Part shown: piece by piece, positions 29,702 to 40,759 of the stretch
How the letters are laid out: each line of letters begins with the position of its first letter
How positions within the stretch are numbered: position 1 is the stretch's first letter
Assembly (NCBI GenBank): GCA_020466095.1
Contig: CM035806.1
Coordinates: forward strand, 91,405,639 to 91,469,638
DNA: 64,000 nt
Direction: 5' to 3'
Origin: Chlorops oryzae
Lineage: Eukaryota; Arthropoda; Insecta; Diptera; Chloropidae
Made by a program: the position numbers and the translations under genes
Notes under the pieces: generated by a model
What the model saw: only the letters and a program-made list of their open reading frames with translations
The model's database searches: none
What the model was told of the DNA's origin: nothing

Positions 29702-29736
29702 TATCAGGAGCCCCAGAACTTAGGTTCTGCCTGATA
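29702..29736 (+). promoter_or_regulatory. 3'-UTR hairpin, copy C
   Basis: Outer stem TATCAGG/CCTGATA; inner stem CAGAAC/GTTCTG, perfect, with a TTAG loop. Relative to copy F the inner G-C pair is A-T on both sides, a compensatory change. Confidence 0.8.
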
Positions 29737-29882
29737 AAGGTTGAGGAGCCTGCTTGGCTGAAACGTGGTGGCTGTGGTTTCAGGAGGAAAAAGCTAGAAT
29801 ATTTGGAAGATGAAAACAACGTGAGTTATGCACCACTGTGTTGGCGCTCACGCAAATTTCTCAAAATGTCCCTATCTACTGA

Positions 29883-30182
29883 CTCGAGTTTGAACTGCCG
29901 CAGTGATCGGAAGCTTTGATTTGTACGCGCGGATAACGAACAAAGCAGGCAGCGAGAGCAAAAACGTTTTTGAGTGTGCAGTGAAAAGCGATTGTGCGAT
30001 ACGTGCCGACGGTCTTTTGGGTGACCTAGAGTGGTGCGAAGTGGCCGAAAGTGGCATTTCTAGAAAGGAAAAATTTTTTCCTTTCGATTGATACATAAAA
30101 AAGTGGATTTGGTGGTCCCAGGCGTTTTTTGGGCCCCATTGAACACCCGGTGAAAAATATTGAAACCAAAATATAGTGAGAC
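29883..30182 (+). promoter_or_regulatory. 5' leader of LINE copy D, first part
   Basis: It begins TCGAGTTTGAACTGCCGC and runs to ATATAGTGAGAC, where the second LINE is inserted. It is closely similar to the start of copy E. Confidence 0.7.
30169..30182. repeat. Target-site duplication of the inserted LINE, left copy
   Basis: AAATATAGTGAGAC (up to 14 bp) precedes the inserted LINE and recurs at 34686-34699. The leading A residues could belong to the element tail, so the true duplication may be shorter. Confidence 0.85.
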
Positions 30183-30488
30183 TGGCAACTCTGGCGTCGA
30201 AAAGTAAGAAAGACTCTTCGATCACATCTAAAGAAAATTTAAGTTATTATAAGTTAAATAAAGCTAATATATCAAAAAGTCCTGGTGGAAAGTTGAGTGA
30301 TAATACTGCTAACCTGTGATTAATAGCTACTGCCATATCACTGGCTAAAAATCTTCAAAATTTGATGTCAATATTTTTTCAAAGCTACTGCGAATGCAAT
30401 ACGCATTGTTATTGTAATTGCGCTCCCACCATCTGCCTACATGCGTTTTATAAACAAAACCAGCTGACCAGAATAGCAAACATAACCA

Positions 30489-31301
30489 ATGAGCAAAAAT
30501 AAGCGCTCAATACTAGAAACATCACCGGAATCATCAGAAAATTTTGCAAAAAAGTATTTTTCGCCGATCCATAATATGAGCTCAGTAAACACTTCCGATA
30601 ATGCTTTTTCATGGGAGAAACTTTGCTCGCTCTTGGATGAGAAGCTTAAGGACGTAGCTCGTAAAGCCGATATTGCAGAATTGCAGGAGGAAGTCCAAGA
30701 GTTACGCCAAGAAAACATATCGCTTAAAAACCAGATCTCTGTCTTATCGTCGCGATTGGAACAAGTTGACCGTCGGTCACGTAGCTCAAACATGGTTGTC
30801 AGTGGGCTTAAGTCAAGCAACTCACTGGAAGCTAAAACCGAATTCTCTTCCATGTGTGCTACACTTCTTCAAACTGAATGTACAGTGGTCTCCGTCCGAA
30901 AACTATCTTCCAATAAAGCATACTGCTTTTCTCTGATGTCAAGTGCTCAAGTCGTCAACATCTTAAGCGCCAGAAATAAGCTAAAAGGTACAAATATATT
31001 CGTGCAAAAGGATTACACGAAAGATGAGCAGCATACCAGATATAACCTTCGTAAGATAAGCAAATCGCTCCGACAGTCTCAGCAAAAAATTAAAATACGC
31101 CTTGGTGAATTCTGCATTTACATTGAAGACAAAAAATTCACCTATTTGAAAGGAAAACTATTCGCAATCAACACCAACGACCAAACATTCCTTCAGCAAC
31201 TACTTCGAGAATCACATGTGAACGTCTCTGTAGAAACTATACAACACACCACGCTGTCCTCCATCCCACCGCTCGCTTCAGACATAAGGGTATCTCAATA
31301 A
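30489..31301 (+). CDS. Second LINE ORF1, coiled-coil nucleic-acid-binding protein
   Basis: 270 residues, intact. Residues about 35-95 form a heptad-like helix (ELQEEVQELRQENISLKNQISVLSSRLEQV). Then comes an RRM-like region starting RRSRSSNMVVSGLKSS, typical of L1-type ORF1 proteins, and a basic C-terminal domain (YNLRKISKSLRQSQQKIKIRL). No zinc knuckles are present, unlike the R1-type ORF1s. It probably trimerises and binds element RNA. The TAA at 31299-31301 is followed in the same frame by ORF2. Confidence 0.8.
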   Translation: MSKNKRSILETSPESSENFAKKYFSPIHNMSSVNTSDNAFSWEKLCSLLDEKLKDVARKADIAELQEEVQELRQENISLKNQISVLSSRLEQVDRRSRSSNMVVSGLKSSNSLEAKTEFSSMCATLLQTECTVVSVRKLSSNKAYCFSLMSSAQVVNILSARNKLKGTNIFVQKDYTKDEQHTRYNLRKISKSLRQSQQKIKIRLGEFCIYIEDKKFTYLKGKLFAINTNDQTFLQQLLRESHVNVSVETIQHTTLSSIPPLASDIRVSQ

Positions 31302-31310
31302 CATTTTGAT

Positions 31311-34300
31311 GTGTGCCGACTGGTCTCCTATAATGTCGCAAACCTTAATAATAAGTCATATTTCGGTAACTTTTTTTCATATTTAAATAAGTTCGATATA
31401 TTCTTTTTATTTGAAACTCATGTACTCGCAGATAAAAGGTGCCTTTTTAATGCTCATTTTAAAGGATACAATTTGTACTGGATAGATGCCAAGAAAGACA
31501 GTGCCTTTGGTCGTGCTAGTGGTGGTTGTTTATATGGGTATAAAAAAACTTTAACAGATATACGATGTAAATTCTTAATGTATAACTCTAATGTCTTTCT
31601 GCAAGTAAATTACAATAATATGATTTTTAATGTAATTCCGAGATATATAAATTGTACAAACTGGCTGAACGAATTCAAACAGTTCGAAAGTTTTCTGTTA
31701 GAAGCAAACTTAACAAACTATATAATTGTTGGCGATCTAAACGGTCGCATTTCTAACGCCCAAGCCCTCGACCACCAGATGATACAATCCACACCATCAT
31801 TTTATGCTAGTAGAAACTCAAAGGATTCCACAATAAATTCAAATGGAAGGAAAATACTGGAAGCGATAGAAAACATCGGTGGCATTGTGCTCAATGGGAG
31901 AACCTATGGAGATAAAAACGGAGAATTTACATTTTGTGGTGCTATGGGAACTTCAGTAATCGACTATGCTATTGCCTCTCAAAGCCTACTTAAATATATT
32001 GGTAGCTTTTCTGTCGACAAGAAACCGTACTCAGACCATATGCCGCTGTGCCTTACATTTAAAATTTCTAAAGCTAAACAAAATATCGAAAGCACGCCAA
32101 CAGTTATTAAAAAACTGAAATGGAGAAGTGCGTCTGCTGCGTTGTACGCTGAACGGCTTACAACAAATTGTAATTATGTAAATTATGGCTTAATCACTGT
32201 AGAGGAAGCAGTTAACAGTATTGCGATAAAAATCCGTGAAGCCTGTAACTCATGCTCTTCGCCTACAGTGTTCTCTCCCAAAAATGAATGGTTCGACTGG
32301 CAATGCTATCGTGCACGTAAGAAAATGCTCGCAAAACTCGACATATTTAGAAAACAAAATTCACCCGTACCCAGACAACAGTACCTCGATGCCAGATCGA
32401 AATTTATGAAATTAGCTCATGACAAGAAGATGAAATTGCACCAACAAACAATTGAAAAACTTGACCATGTATCTTGCAGCAAAAGCTGGTGGAAAATCTC
32501 AAATTCATTGAAATTGAAAACTCATTTGGTCAAGGGCGATTTGCAGTCTACCGATTTTATGGTTCACTTTAGCCAACTCTTCACACCTGATGAAACTTCT
32601 GTCGCCGTAGCTTGGGTTGAACCCTATTTTACGGATCCTTTTATGGACTCACCATTTGAATTTCACGAATTAAAATATGTTTTAAAAGAAGCAAAGGATA
32701 ACAAGTCACCTGGAGATGATGGCATTGGGTACGAGTTTTATAAAAATGCACCGAGATGCTTCTTAAATGAAGTTCTTCGCGTACTAAATAAAATATTTCT
32801 GCATGAACAAATACCATCGAACTTCCTTACATCAATTCTGATACCGTTATTTAAAAAAGGAGACCCAAATCACGCATCTAACTATCGCGGTTTATCGCTC
32901 TCAAATACATTTAGCAAGATTTTTACAGGTATCATTCATAATCGTTTAAGCCGTTGGATAGAAATGCATAACATAATCAATGAATATCAAGCGGGATTTC
33001 GCCGAGGATACTCCACTGTCGACAACATTTTCAACCTTGTAAATATTATCCACCTAAATAAATTATCTGGCTTTTCTACGTATGCCTTCTTTGTTGACTT
33101 CAAATGCGCTTTTGATAAAATCCCACATGGCTCACTGTTTCGCAAATTAACGTCTTATGGAATATCATCCAAAATAATTCGCATTCTAAAACTTTTATAT
33201 GGAGGTGTAACGTGCCGAATATGGGATGGCTGCACTCTATCAGACAGTCTAGAGGTAAATTGTGGTGTAAAGCAAGGATGCATCTTAAGTCCTTTGCTTT
33301 TCTCATTATATATCAACGATATAGTGGATATTCTCCCCGGTGGCATTAATGTTGCTGGTACAAATGTGAAGATTCTTTTATACGCCGACGATTTAGTACT
33401 ATTGTCAGACAATCCTGTAGGATTGCAAAATATGATTGATGCGCTGTTTTTGTACTGTAAAATGTGGTATTTAACCGTTAATACTGAAAAATCAAAAATC
33501 GTAGTTTTTCGCAGCGGCCCACGTCTATCAAGTCAACTAAATTGGACTATAAACGATGAACCAATAGAAATCGTACCATGCTATAAATATCTGGGAATTC
33601 GCATGCACTATAATTCTTCCTTCCAAAAACACCATGAAGAAAAACTCGCTTCCTCTAAGATGGCGATATACTCAACTTGGTCTAGCTATTTGCGGCATCC
33701 TAAGATCTCAAACTCGAATAAGCTGAAAATATTCAACGCTGCAGCCAGATCCATTATGTTATACGGGGCTCAAGTCTGGGGATTCAAAAGATACGAGGAA
33801 GTCGAAAAGCTGCTCCGATCCTTTATAAAAAGAATCCTACTTCTACCACAAAACACACCTACATATATGCTGCACATAGAATCTGGAATCCAATCCATGT
33901 TTCTGTGCACGCTGAATCTTCACTTTAAATATATAAAAAAAGTTATGTCCCTAGCAGACGAAAGGCTCCCAAAGATTCTGGCTAAGGAGATCATCGCTAA
34001 GAATACTTTCTGGGCTAAAGAATGGGAAACCTTAATCATAGAGCTTGGCGTAAACACTTCGCTTTACAATAACGGTGATCTGCACATAAAATTTGAAGCT
34101 ATTTTGGAAGAACTGAAATCCAAGGAACATGAGTGGAACATTGAAAGAGCGAGGTCATCTCAATTTCATGACAGCTATAGCTTGCTAAGCTTCAATGGAC
34201 CTCCTCTGTTTTCGTGTGGTCTAGACTCCCATGCAACTGGACTGATTCTTAAGGCAAGAGGGGGCTTATTAGATATAAATGGTAGAGCTTTCAAAAGCAA

Positions 34301-34529
34301 TACTATCGGTCTCTGTACAATCTGCAACCTCGATGCAACAGAGAATACGTATCACATCGTTGGTGTTTGCCCAATTTACAAGCGTATAAGGCAATTCCAT
34401 CTAAACAAAACTTTATTAAACTTCGCCGAATATTTAGAAATAATGAACGGCCAGAACTATCAATCGCTATATAAATACTTGAAAGATTGTTTAAAGTATC
34501 GAAATTTTATAATAAGCGAGTATACTTAA
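31311..34529 (+). CDS. Second LINE ORF2, intact APE endonuclease-reverse transcriptase
   Basis: 1072 uninterrupted codons, the only intact LINE ORF2 in the window. The endonuclease (residues about 1-240) has SYNVANLNN, LFETH, VGDLNGR, VIDYAIAS and SDHMPL. The RT has SPGDDGIGYEFYK, FKKGDPNHASNYRGLSLSN, FVDFKCAFDKIPH, GCILSPLLFSLYIND and LLYADDLVLL, all catalytic residues present. The C-terminal region contains a Cys/His group (CTICNLDATENTYHIVGVC). The open frame nominally begins at GTG 31311. There is no in-frame ATG between the ORF1 stop and about 31578, so the start is unresolved. An out-of-frame ATG at 31309 plus a TG-dinucleotide gain could explain this. Confidence 0.9.
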   Translation: MCRLVSYNVANLNNKSYFGNFFSYLNKFDIFFLFETHVLADKRCLFNAHFKGYNLYWIDAKKDSAFGRASGGCLYGYKKTLTDIRCKFLMYNSNVFLQVNYNNMIFNVIPRYINCTNWLNEFKQFESFLLEANLTNYIIVGDLNGRISNAQALDHQMIQSTPSFYASRNSKDSTINSNGRKILEAIENIGGIVLNGRTYGDKNGEFTFCGAMGTSVIDYAIASQSLLKYIGSFSVDKKPYSDHMPLCLTFKISKAKQNIESTPTVIKKLKWRSASAALYAERLTTNCNYVNYGLITVEEAVNSIAIKIREACNSCSSPTVFSPKNEWFDWQCYRARKKMLAKLDIFRKQNSPVPRQQYLDARSKFMKLAHDKKMKLHQQTIEKLDHVSCSKSWWKISNSLKLKTHLVKGDLQSTDFMVHFSQLFTPDETSVAVAWVEPYFTDPFMDSPFEFHELKYVLKEAKDNKSPGDDGIGYEFYKNAPRCFLNEVLRVLNKIFLHEQIPSNFLTSILIPLFKKGDPNHASNYRGLSLSNTFSKIFTGIIHNRLSRWIEMHNIINEYQAGFRRGYSTVDNIFNLVNIIHLNKLSGFSTYAFFVDFKCAFDKIPHGSLFRKLTSYGISSKIIRILKLLYGGVTCRIWDGCTLSDSLEVNCGVKQGCILSPLLFSLYINDIVDILPGGINVAGTNVKILLYADDLVLLSDNPVGLQNMIDALFLYCKMWYLTVNTEKSKIVVFRSGPRLSSQLNWTINDEPIEIVPCYKYLGIRMHYNSSFQKHHEEKLASSKMAIYSTWSSYLRHPKISNSNKLKIFNAAARSIMLYGAQVWGFKRYEEVEKLLRSFIKRILLLPQNTPTYMLHIESGIQSMFLCTLNLHFKYIKKVMSLADERLPKILAKEIIAKNTFWAKEWETLIIELGVNTSLYNNGDLHIKFEAILEELKSKEHEWNIERARSSQFHDSYSLLSFNGPPLFSCGLDSHATGLILKARGGLLDINGRAFKSNTIGLCTICNLDATENTYHIVGVCPIYKRIRQFHLNKTLLNFAEYLEIMNGQNYQSLYKYLKDCLKYRNFIISEYT

Positions 34530-34685
34530 AAGCTTTATTAAATTTATAAATATGAATATACTATTCAAAGCCAATCAGGCACACAACACTATGTTATGCC
34601 TTAAAATATATTAAGCAAACCTTAGCTGAAAGTTATGAAATCTCAAAATTTAAAATGAAATGTATTAATAAAATAAATAAAAAAT

Positions 34686-35298
34686 AAATATAGTGAGACG
34701 TGTGTGCGAGCTAAGCTAAGCCTCACCGAACACAAAAAGTGCGACGGAAAGTCCAGATTCCGGCTGATAAAAATATTGCCAGGCCGTGCTCGAAGCACGC
34801 TGAAAAGCGCAAAGACCGGAAGCGGCATTAGGTGCCAAAAAGTAGGCGTCCCCTTGAGGAGCCAAGTGAGTGGTAGCCCTGTGGTTAGCAAATAGGCTAA
34901 CCGGGTGAGTGTCTCCAGTGAACAGAATACTGGGAGTGTGTCGGTGCTTAAGTGTCAAGGCTAAAGAGTCAAGACTTAAGTGTCTGCACTAAATTTAGCC
35001 AAGACAGGTAGTGTCAGTGCTAAGGTGCTTGCCTGGGCTAGTGAACATAGCCAGGACAAGTAAAGTGCCCCACTGGGGACAGTGTGTGAGCGAAGTGGTC
35101 CCCGACTGGTCCAAAGTGGGCTAGTTACCAAAGTGGTCCCCTAGGTCATCCATAAGAGACCACCCTAGTAGGGAAAGACCTATTCCGAAAGTGGTCTCTT
35201 TTGGACCAGTTGTGTTTTTTGTCGCAAACGAAGCCCCTGTCGAAAAGATCCTCAAAAAAAACCAGGGACTGATTTTTGTGGTCCGTAAAGGCAAAATA
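34686..35298 (+). promoter_or_regulatory. 5' leader of LINE copy D, second part
   Basis: It resumes with the target duplication AAATATAGTGAGAC at 34686-34699. GTGCGACGGAAAGTCC, AGTAGGCGTCCCCTTGAGG and the GTGGTCC-rich, pairing-prone distal region (35080-35215) match leaders of copies B and E. Confidence 0.7.
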
Positions 35299-36603
35299 AT
35301 GGCGTCAAAAGCCAAAAAAGTTGCTGCTACGATCGAAGTGCCGTCAGACATAAGTCTAACGGATCGCGATGACATCAGCTCGATGCGTGCGTCGTTAGTG
35401 TCGTCGGATGCTGAATCTTCGGGCATGCCATCGCTGAAACTTAAGCGCAAGCCTCTGAAGAAGAGACCAGCTGCGAGAAAGAGCCCAAGAGTGACTCCCA
35501 GGGCTTCGCCAGAGAAGGGAGAAATACTTGGAGAATCGGAGAAATCTGCAGCCGGCGGCATAGCGGAAGTGCTGTAGATTATGGAATAAGTAAGATTATT
35601 ACCAAGTTAGCGGACATACAGCTGGCAATGATTGGCACCAAGTGTGTCGTTAAGTGTGCTCCATGCTGGAAGGAGGTTCGAGGCGCTCATAATGGCGCTA
35701 GTTGACCAGGAGGCGCGACTGGAGGAGCGTGTGAAGTCGCTGGAGGAGATGAAAGACACCGCTGGGCAGACGAAAGGGCTGTTAGCGGTGCAAGGAGGCC
35801 TGAATGAAGGTGGATTACCTGCGCTCTCGAGCGGCAGGATGTCGAGGATCGATGTGCCGAAGCCTGCCGAAACTTGGTCGGTGGTCGTTCGGAGCCGTGA
35901 TCCGAAAGTCACTCCTACCGAAGTTGCGGAAAAACTGCGAAAGGAAGTTGCGCCAAGCCTGGGTGTACGTGTGCACGCTATAAAGGCAGTAAAACGTGGA
36001 GGCGCTGTTATTCGAACGCCCTCGGTCCCGGAGCGGGAGAAAATAAAAGAATGCCCCAAACTACAAGAAGCTGGTCTGGAAATCCAGGAGGAAAGCAAAA
36101 GGGCTGAAAGAGTGACAATCCGTAGGGTCAACTGCGAGACCTCGCTAGACGAGTTCATGAAGGAGTTGTATGAGCAAAACTACGAGGATATTGTCGATGA
36201 AGACAGCTTCAAAAAGGCAGTGCGAGTAACTTCCAAACCATGGGAGGAGAAAGTGGACCAAACCACTAACGTATTGCTTGAAATGGAGCAAAGTTTGGCG
36301 AAACATATTCAGGAGAGAGGCGTGGTCTACATCAAGTGGTTTCAGTACCGAGTTGGTGTGGCCCAAACAAACAACATGGGGTGTTATCGCTGCCTGAGCT
36401 ACGACCATCAGGTTGCAAAGTGCGGAGCTAAGCAGGAAACATGCCGGCGATGCGGTATGGAAGGCTACAATGAGCGGTCCTGCAAGAACGCACTTCGTTG
36501 CAGGAACTGTGCTTGTAAGGGTAAACCGGCAGGACACCATATGTTTTCTGAAGAGTGCCCAATTTATTCGATGTTGGTAGCGAGGAGAAATGCCCGCCAT
36601 TAA
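35299..36603 (+). pseudogene. LINE copy D ORF1, one frame break
   Basis: It starts ATGGCGTCAAAAGCC, with SDISLTDRDD and a basic tract, up to a stop at 35575-35577. The frame changes around 35577-35632 and continues with LHAGRRFEALIMALVDQEARLEE, ETWSVVVRSRDPKVTP and LGVRVHAIKAVKRGGAVIR. Knuckles are CYRCLSYDHQVAKC, CRRCGMEGYNERSC (the His is Tyr) and CRNCACKGKPAGHHMFSEEC. The loss of His in knuckle 2 suggests relaxed selection. Confidence 0.85.
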
Positions 36604-36605
36604 TG

Positions 36606-39600
36606 ATGTTGCGCCTATTGCAACTGAATTGTGGGGGTGGGTATGTGGCGACGGCTGATTTGGGAGTTCAGATGAGAAGAAGAGGCTGTTTCCTGGCACT
36701 AGTTCAGAAACCATACACTAGAGCGAATATTCATGGCACAAAAGAGGTCTTTGGGCTCCCAAGAGAAATGAGGGTGTATAGCGACAGCAGGGGAAAATCT
36801 GCTGTGGTAGTGGATGATCCAAATCTTGAGTGTGTGGAAGTTCCGATTGGCAAGAACGGTGTGGCCGTAAGAGTGAATGGAGCATTCGGTAGCGCAATTT
36901 TCTCGTCGGTCTATTGTGCTTTTAGTGAAACCTTGCAGCCCTATCTACATTTTATGGATTCGGCACTGCTACTGGCTAGCAGCTCACCGTTAATCCTAGG
37001 AATAGACGCGAATGCACAGTCACCTCTGTGGTTCTCCAAAATATCCCAGCAGGCGCTGGGGTCGGTGAATGTTGCAAGAGGCGAGGTGCTGTCTGAATGG
37101 CTGACGTCTAAGGATTTATTTATGCTGAATGAACCAAGTGTGAATTACACGTTCACAAGCTACAATGGCGTTAGTGACATCGATGTGACGATGGGAAATG
37201 TAGTTGCGTAAAGGTGCTTCAAACCGAAATGGGTGGTCCATGAATGCCAGACAATAAGCGACCATAGCCTAATTGAAATCTCAATGACACTGGGAAGAAC
37301 TGAACGAGTACAGCCACGACTGCCGAAATGGAAAACGCATGGAGCGAATTGGCAAACCTACGAGGATGAGATAGGAAGCACAGTACTAGAGAGATCGGCT
37401 TTGGAAAATTTTTGTGCAAGAGATGCGGAAGAACAGGCCGACCTACTGAACAGCGACATATGCGAGGTCAACGACAGAATACTTGGATGGTGTGAACAGC
37501 CAAGAAGAAGACACATGACATGGTGGTCGGCAGAGCTGAGTAGGGTAAGAAAAACGGTTGTGCGAGCTCGGAAGTGCTTCCAGAGAGCCAGAAGAAATGC
37601 AGATCCAGAGCTAGAGACGCTGGCGGGCGAGCACTGGAGAACTCGAAATGCGTACAAAACCGAACTTCGTCGAGCCAAGGAAGCAGACTGGCGGCGCTTT
37701 GTTCAGCGGAAAAGCAACGACCCATGGGAGCAGGTATATAAGATATGCAGAGGCAAAAGAGACACTGATATAAGTGCAATAAGGTGCGGAGACAGGATTC
37801 TTACAAATTGGGACGAATGTGCAAGTGCCCTACTGTCGTAACTTCTTCCCACAAAAGTGTCTTGCGGCAGAAGTTTATGGCCCAGATAATTGCCCTGATG
37901 AGCTGGAATCGACTGAGCTGGAAATGAGTGTTGCAAGGGTACGCTCCAAGGGGGCAACCGGCGTTGATGGAAATACGGGTGCTATGGTAAAATCCGTCTG
38001 GAAAGCGGTTCCAGAATATATACGTGAGCTGATGAACAACTGCATCAGAACTGGAGTTTTCCCACGAAGATGGAAGGCTGCAAAGGTGATAGTTCTGCTG
38101 AAATCACCCGAAAAATGAAAAACCGATCCATCCTCATACAGAGGAATTTCGCTTTTGCCGACGTTCGGGAAAATACTGGAAAGACTGATGGCAGAAAGAT
38201 TGCTCAAGCTGTTGGGAGGTTCGTTCCACGAATTTCAATTTGGTTTTGCCAGAGGAAAGAGTACAAACGACGCGTGGATGTACGTCAAACGCTGCATCGA
38301 AAGCTCGGAAACCACATATGTGCTCGGAATATTTGTCGATTTTAAGGGCGCATTCGACAACCTAGAGTGGAGTAGCGTGTTACAGCGGTTGCAATCTGTT
38401 GGCTGCAAAGAAATGGCTCTATGGAGGAATTACTTTGGCGAGAGAGTGGCCACCGCCTTCGGGAAAATTGGCGAGGTATCCCGTGAGGTTACAAGAGGGT
38501 GTCCGCAGGGCTCTATCTGCGGCCCCTATATCTGGAACCTCATGATGGATGTGCTCCTATCGCAACTACCATGCAGATTTGTGGCATTTACGGATGATCT
38601 TCTTCTTTTGGTCGAAGGAAATTCAAGGCGCTGTTTAGAAGAACAAGGGAGCAGCATTATGCGCTTGGTAACGGACTGGGGAAGTTCAGTTGGCGTACAG
38701 GTTTCCGAGAGCAAGACGCATCAAATGCTCTTTAAAGGAAAACTTAGTCGGACGAGGCCTCCGGTTATAACTTGCGGTAACTACAGCTTGAGGTATATAG
38801 CGTGCATAAAATACCTTGGCATCACTGTAGGAGAGAGGTTAAATTTTCTCCCGCACATCAAGGAGCTGAGACAGGAACTGGTGTCGGCAGTCGGAATGAT
38901 CCGAAGAGTCCTCAGAGTTGACTGGGGTCTCCGAAGGAGGGCTGTGAGAATAATTTATAACGGACTGATGCTATCTTGTGCGGCGTACGGTGCACCAATT
39001 TGGTCTCACATGACAGATCTGTCAAACGGAAGGCGAGGGATTGCGGCCTGCCATGGGGTAATGCTACTAGCATGCCTGCCAGTATGCCGGACAGTTTTGA
39101 CTGATGCGTTGCAAGTGCTTGGGGGAATTTTGCCCCTTGATTTGGAAATAAAACGTCGCAGCATGTGGTACAATATCACCAAGCAACTTCCACTGGGAGA
39201 GGATTGCTGGATATCAGCGGAGCAAACGGTGGCACTCAATGCGCGAGCAGTTAAGCGGATGTTACAAGAAAAGGCCCTGGCAAAATGGCGTTGCAGATGG
39301 AGAAACAGCGAAACAGGCGGAATAACTCGCAGATTAATTCCTAAGGCGGACTTTGCACACGGCTTCCCAAACTTCGAATTTACACTTAAATGTGGGTTCT
39401 TATTAACGGGGCATGGCTCCATTGCCCAGTTCCTACACCGGAGAGGACTTGCTGATAGTGAAATCTGTACGTGCGGAGAACCGGTTGAGTGTGCAATTCA
39501 CATAAGCGAATGCACCAACTATGAAGATTTGAGGAATTTGGAAGCCCTCAATATAAGACAAAAAAATGGCGAATGGGACGTCTCTCGAGTCTTGAGTTCG

Positions 39601-39690
39601 CATGTGAGCAGACGCAATCTGGAGATCTACGCAAAAGCAGCCTTCATCCGAAGACAAGAAATTGTCAGCGAAACCGGTGAAGTAGAGTGA
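36606..39690 (+). pseudogene. LINE copy D ORF2, nearly complete with a few lesions
   Basis: It starts 2 nt after the ORF1 stop (MLRLLQLNCGGG). The endonuclease has VQKPY (Glu of the usual QEP replaced by Lys), GIDANAQSPLW, SDIDVT and SDHSLI. Lesions are TAA at 37209-37211, a frameshift near 37835 and TGA at 38116-38118. From 38155 the RT is open to the end: FVDFKGAFDNLEW, TRGCPQGSICGPYIW, GERLNFLPH and the finger CTCGEPVECAIHIS. The catalytic box reads FTDD instead of YADD (about 38587-38598). The stop is at 39688-39690. Confidence 0.87.
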
Positions 39691-39740
39691 GGAACAAACG
39701 GCTGGTCCACCCGAGGCCCAAGATAAATCGGTACCACGGG

Positions 39741-39775
39741 TATCAGGAGCCCCAGGATAATAGTCCTGCCTGTTA
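39741..39775 (+). promoter_or_regulatory. 3'-UTR hairpin, copy D
   Basis: Inner stem CAGGA/TCCTG around TAATAG. The outer stem TATCAGG/CCTGTTA has lost one pair. The length is 35 nt, as in the other type-1 copies. Confidence 0.7.
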
Positions 39776-39922
39776 TCGGTTGAGGAGCCTGCTTGGCTGA
39801 AACGTGGTGGCTGTGGTTTCAGGAGGAAAAACGGAGCTAGAAAAAATTGGAGAAGGAAACAACGTGAGTCATGCACCGAAGTGTAGACACTCACGAAAAT
39901 CCCTATCACTGTCCCTATCTAC

Positions 39923-40759
39923 TGGAGTTTGAACTGCCGCAGTGATCGGACGCTTTAATTTGTACGAGCGGACAACGCACAAAGCGAAGAGTGAAAGCCA
40001 AAAACGTTTTTCAGCGTAGCGACAAGTGTGAGTGTACGAAACTTTCTGACGGGGTTTTGAGTGACTAAGAGTGGTGCAAAGTGGCCGAAAGTGCCATTTT
40101 TAGAAAGGAAAAATTTTTTCCCTTCGATCGATACATAAAAAAGTGAATTTCGTGGTCCCAGGCGTGTTTTGGGCCCCATTGAACACAAAAAAGTGCGAAA
40201 AGTGCGACGGAAAGTCCGGATTCCGGCTGATAAAAAATATATCCAGGCCGTGCTCGTAGCACGCTGAAAAGCGCAAAAACCGGAAGCGTCATTAGGTGCC
40301 AAAAAGTAGACGTCCTCTTGAGGAGCCAAGTGAGTGGTAGCCCTGTGGTTAGCAAATAGGCCACCCGGGTGAATGTCTCCAGTAAACAGAATACTGGGAG
40401 TGTGTCGGTGTCAAGGTCAAGGCTAAAGTGTCAAGACTTAAGTGTCTGCACTACATTTAGCCAAGACAGGTAGTGTCAGTGCTAAGGTGCTTGCCTGGGC
40501 TAGTGGACATAGCCAGGACAAGTAAAGTGCCCCACTAGGGACAGTGTGTGAACGAAGTGGTCCCGGCTGGTCCAAAGTGAACTAGTCCCATAAGTGGTCC
40601 CCCAGGTGACCCATAAGAGACCACCCCAGTCGGGAAAAAGGTGGTCCAAAAGAGGTCCCTTTTGGACTAGTGCGTTTTTTGGTGCCAAATAAAAGCCTGC
40701 AAAACAAAGAGCCCAAAAAAGTTAGTGCCTGTGAGGTGAGTGGTCCAAAAAGGACAAAA
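39923..40759 (+). promoter_or_regulatory. 5' leader of LINE copy E
   Basis: Similar to copy D: TTTGAACTGCCGC at the start, CCGGATTCCGGCTGA near 40208, AGTAGACGTCCTCTTGAGG and the GTGGTCC-rich distal segment at about 40555-40670. It contains no insertion. Confidence 0.7.

Larger units (their letters stand above)
24501..29882 (+). mobile_element. R1-clade-like LINE copy C, best preserved copy
   Basis: It has a 5' leader (24501-25378), an intact ORF1, ORF2 with an open RT core, and a type-1 3' UTR (29650-29882). It is flanked directly by the ends of copies B and D. Confidence 0.88.
30183..34685 (+). mobile_element. Second LINE family (Jockey/CR1-superfamily-like), 4.5 kb, nested in copy D
   Basis: It contains a 5' UTR (30183-30488), ORF1, ORF2 and a short 3' UTR ending in an AAATA/AAATAAA-rich tail. 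It is flanked by a target duplication of up to 14 bp. The RT motif style (FVDFKCAFDKIPH, GVKQGCILSPLLFSLYIND, LLYADDLVLL) differs from the R1-type copies. Assignment to a precise clade (for example L2, CR1 or Kiri) needs a tree. Confidence 0.88.
29883..39922 (+). mobile_element. R1-clade-like LINE copy D, interrupted by a second LINE
   Basis: The 5' leader is split at 30182/34686 by the 30183-34685 LINE. ORF1 (35299-36603), ORF2 (36606-39690) and a type-1 3' UTR (39691-39922) follow. The unit joins copies C and E directly. Confidence 0.87.
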
